Origin: Coleophora flavipennella
Taxonomy: Eukaryota; Arthropoda; Insecta; Lepidoptera; Coleophoridae
Direction: 5' to 3'
Assembly (NCBI GenBank): GCA_947284805.1
Contig: OX369274.1
Span: 13,514,298-13,578,297 of the forward strand
Length of the DNA: 64,000 nucleotides
In this document: positions 62,390 through 64,000 of the stretch, piece by piece
How the letters are laid out: each line of letters starts with the position of its first letter
Numbering within the stretch: the stretch's first letter is position 1
Notes under the pieces: model-generated
Database searches by the model: none
What the model saw: the letters and a program-made list of their open reading frames with translations, nothing else
What the model was told of the DNA's origin: nothing
Made by a program: the position numbers and the translations under genes

Positions 62390-64000
62390 AAAACTCGCTC
62401 ACTTACGCCTAGCCAAAGCCCTTGGACCTAGAAAGCTGAAATTTTACACAGTAATTCCCTTTTTGATGTACACAAGGAATAATGTAGGATTTTTTGAAAT
62501 TTCCACTTGATAGGAAAAAAAGGGGAAACGAAGTCGGGGGTATCCACTAGTCTATAATAATAAGAAACTAACGCATACAACTACGTTGTTCCACGGCTTT
62601 TGAACGTGAGAACCGAAGGAAGAAGAAGAAGGAGAAGGAGCACTGTCTGAATTTAAAAAAATTATATGTACAGTCTGCAAAATAAATCTAGAAAAGGAAT
62701 CCCTTATATAAATTTGGTTATAAAAGTATTAAAAAAAAGTGTGTGACTGTGTCAGCTCCGACGCACGACTGGAGTTTACTACTTAAGTACGATTGTCTAA
62801 ACAGGCACAAAACAGGGCTTGACTTTGGTTTTAAGTTTACTCTGCACAGTTTTTATAACTGATGATTCATAGCTGATGTGTCAGGTGTTTTAGCTACGAT
62901 GTTGCGCGCGAAAAACGTAACGCAATCACTAGATTTTACTCCTCATATTTTTTTCATACCGGGCGCATTATATGAAAATCGATTCTTAAGGAGTAAACTT
63001 CAAAAATATGAAGTGGTTTTCTATTAGGCTTGGCGTTTCTTAACACTTCGCTTAAAAAACTAAAAATAAAAAAAAAATCTGTCGTGTTCCGGGCGGTAAG
63101 ATCTTTGTATAGGGTATAGTAGCAAAACTCAAACAATAAACAGTAAGGCACCCTCACTATATTTTCGCCCACTTTTTTATATTTTTTTCTCTACAATTTA
63201 TTTTTTAACAATTTTGATGCATTCATGTTGTATGACCAAATATTTATTTATTTATTTGCTAATTCGGAAGATTTACAGCTTAATATTAAATATAATTAAC
63301 AAAAGTAAAAAAAGTAATTAAATATGTCAATCCGTTTCATTAAATAAATATTTAGTTCGCTTTTATGCTGTAGTACTTGTACAGAATCGGTCGACTTCAG
63401 GATGCTTACGAACTAATTTAGACACTATTAGAAAGAAAGAAAGATATAAAAAAAACTTAAAACCGACTTCAAAATGAAATTCACTCAAAAGTGTGAAATG
63501 TTATTATTATACTTAAATACACAACATTAACCAACAATAACGAAATCAAAGGCGGGTACGAATTAAATTAGGGGCTTAAATTTTTTTTGAGGTCCATCAT
63601 CATCTCAGCAGCATGAAAGTTAAGGAGTTAAATCGTCCATCATCAGCTCATCTGAATAACCTGAAGGAATACAACTATCTGTCTATGCATACCTACGTAT
63701 ATATCTATGTATAACATTCAAAAGAATTTTCCTGCAACTCCTAACTTTTAAGGAGTTGTACCTTCCTACATCAGCTTATCAACATGAGAATATGACTAAC
63801 AGACGCAAGTATATTAATAGCTTTAGAAAATATATGAATCACGTAATTATTGCCTTTAAAATTCAATTTTTTCATTATTTTTGAAGGTTTGCCCTCGATT
63901 GTCCTGGGATCTCAACATCAGATCCTAACTTGGTGAAAATGGGAACCCCTCGGGAGTATACTCTTTCGAATGAAAAAATAATTTTGAAAATCGGTCCACA
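62390..64000. other. Unassigned AT-rich end of the window
   Basis: Short repeats only: AAACGAAGTCGGGGGTATC...ACTAGTCTATA (62530-62570) resembles a Helitron-type end, GAAGAAGAAGAAGG at 62622, (TTTA)n at 63242. No gene seen. Confidence 0.4.

Overview
This window is eukaryotic and almost certainly from a moth or butterfly (Lepidoptera). It is AT-rich, has spliced genes, and is packed with lepidopteran repeats: three tRNA-derived SINE families, many 5'-truncated RTE-type LINEs ending in (ATG)n, Lep1/MINE-like Helitron-type elements with a 'GCCCGCGGCTTCGCCCGCG' end, palindromic TA-flanked MITEs, and the 'GGTTCCGT...ACGGAACCCTAAAA' family. No prokaryotic operon, CRISPR array or genuine tRNA/rRNA gene is visible.

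The one host gene I can support lies on the + strand at 3569-9324. It has three coding exons (3542/3569-3653, 7682-7760, 9189-9324) that join in frame into a 99-residue secreted precursor: signal peptide, acidic propeptide, Gly-Lys-Arg site, then an eight-cysteine peptide. The cysteine spacing and the C-terminal GLFQKWG match the insect agatoxin-like peptide (ALP) neuropeptide family. The stop codon overlaps a consensus splice donor.

Region by region: 1-3.3 kb is Lep1/MINE repeats, a SINE and an inverted-repeat unit. Intron 1 (3654-7681) is mostly RTE fragments, one of them split by a LINE with an open 490-residue reverse-transcriptase frame. Intron 2 (7761-9188) is largely a MITE of about 0.95 kb. 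9.3-13.6 kb holds the ALP 3' flank, a composite LINE-plus-repeat block (10.4-12.0 kb, duplicated at 20.0-20.9 kb) and unassigned sequence. 13.6-27.1 kb is SINEs, MITEs, LINE tails and a long hairpin (22.57-22.84 kb). 27.55-30.40 kb is a decayed Tc1/mariner-like transposon carrying an internally deleted RTE with a 12-bp target duplication. 32.9-36.4 kb has two inverted arms of about 0.4 kb around six 182-bp satellite units, then an RTE insertion with a twin-priming structure. 38.7-40.7 kb has a LINE C-terminal-domain pseudogene beside sixteen 65-bp tandem units. 41.9-43.3 kb is an RTE with a SINE inside. 45.4-46.0 kb is a SINE split by a hAT-like element. 52.1-54.25 kb is a broken LINE ORF1. 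The remainder to 64 kb is SINEs, MITEs and unassigned AT-rich DNA.

The biology of the window is therefore a single neuropeptide gene in a retrotransposon- and MITE-rich landscape. I see no multi-gene system. The most informative points are the terminal structure of the ALP gene and several nested insertions that record mechanism (twin priming, SINE/LINE tail sharing, satellite growth beside a MITE). Boundaries of repeats are by eye and usually good to about 5-20 bases.
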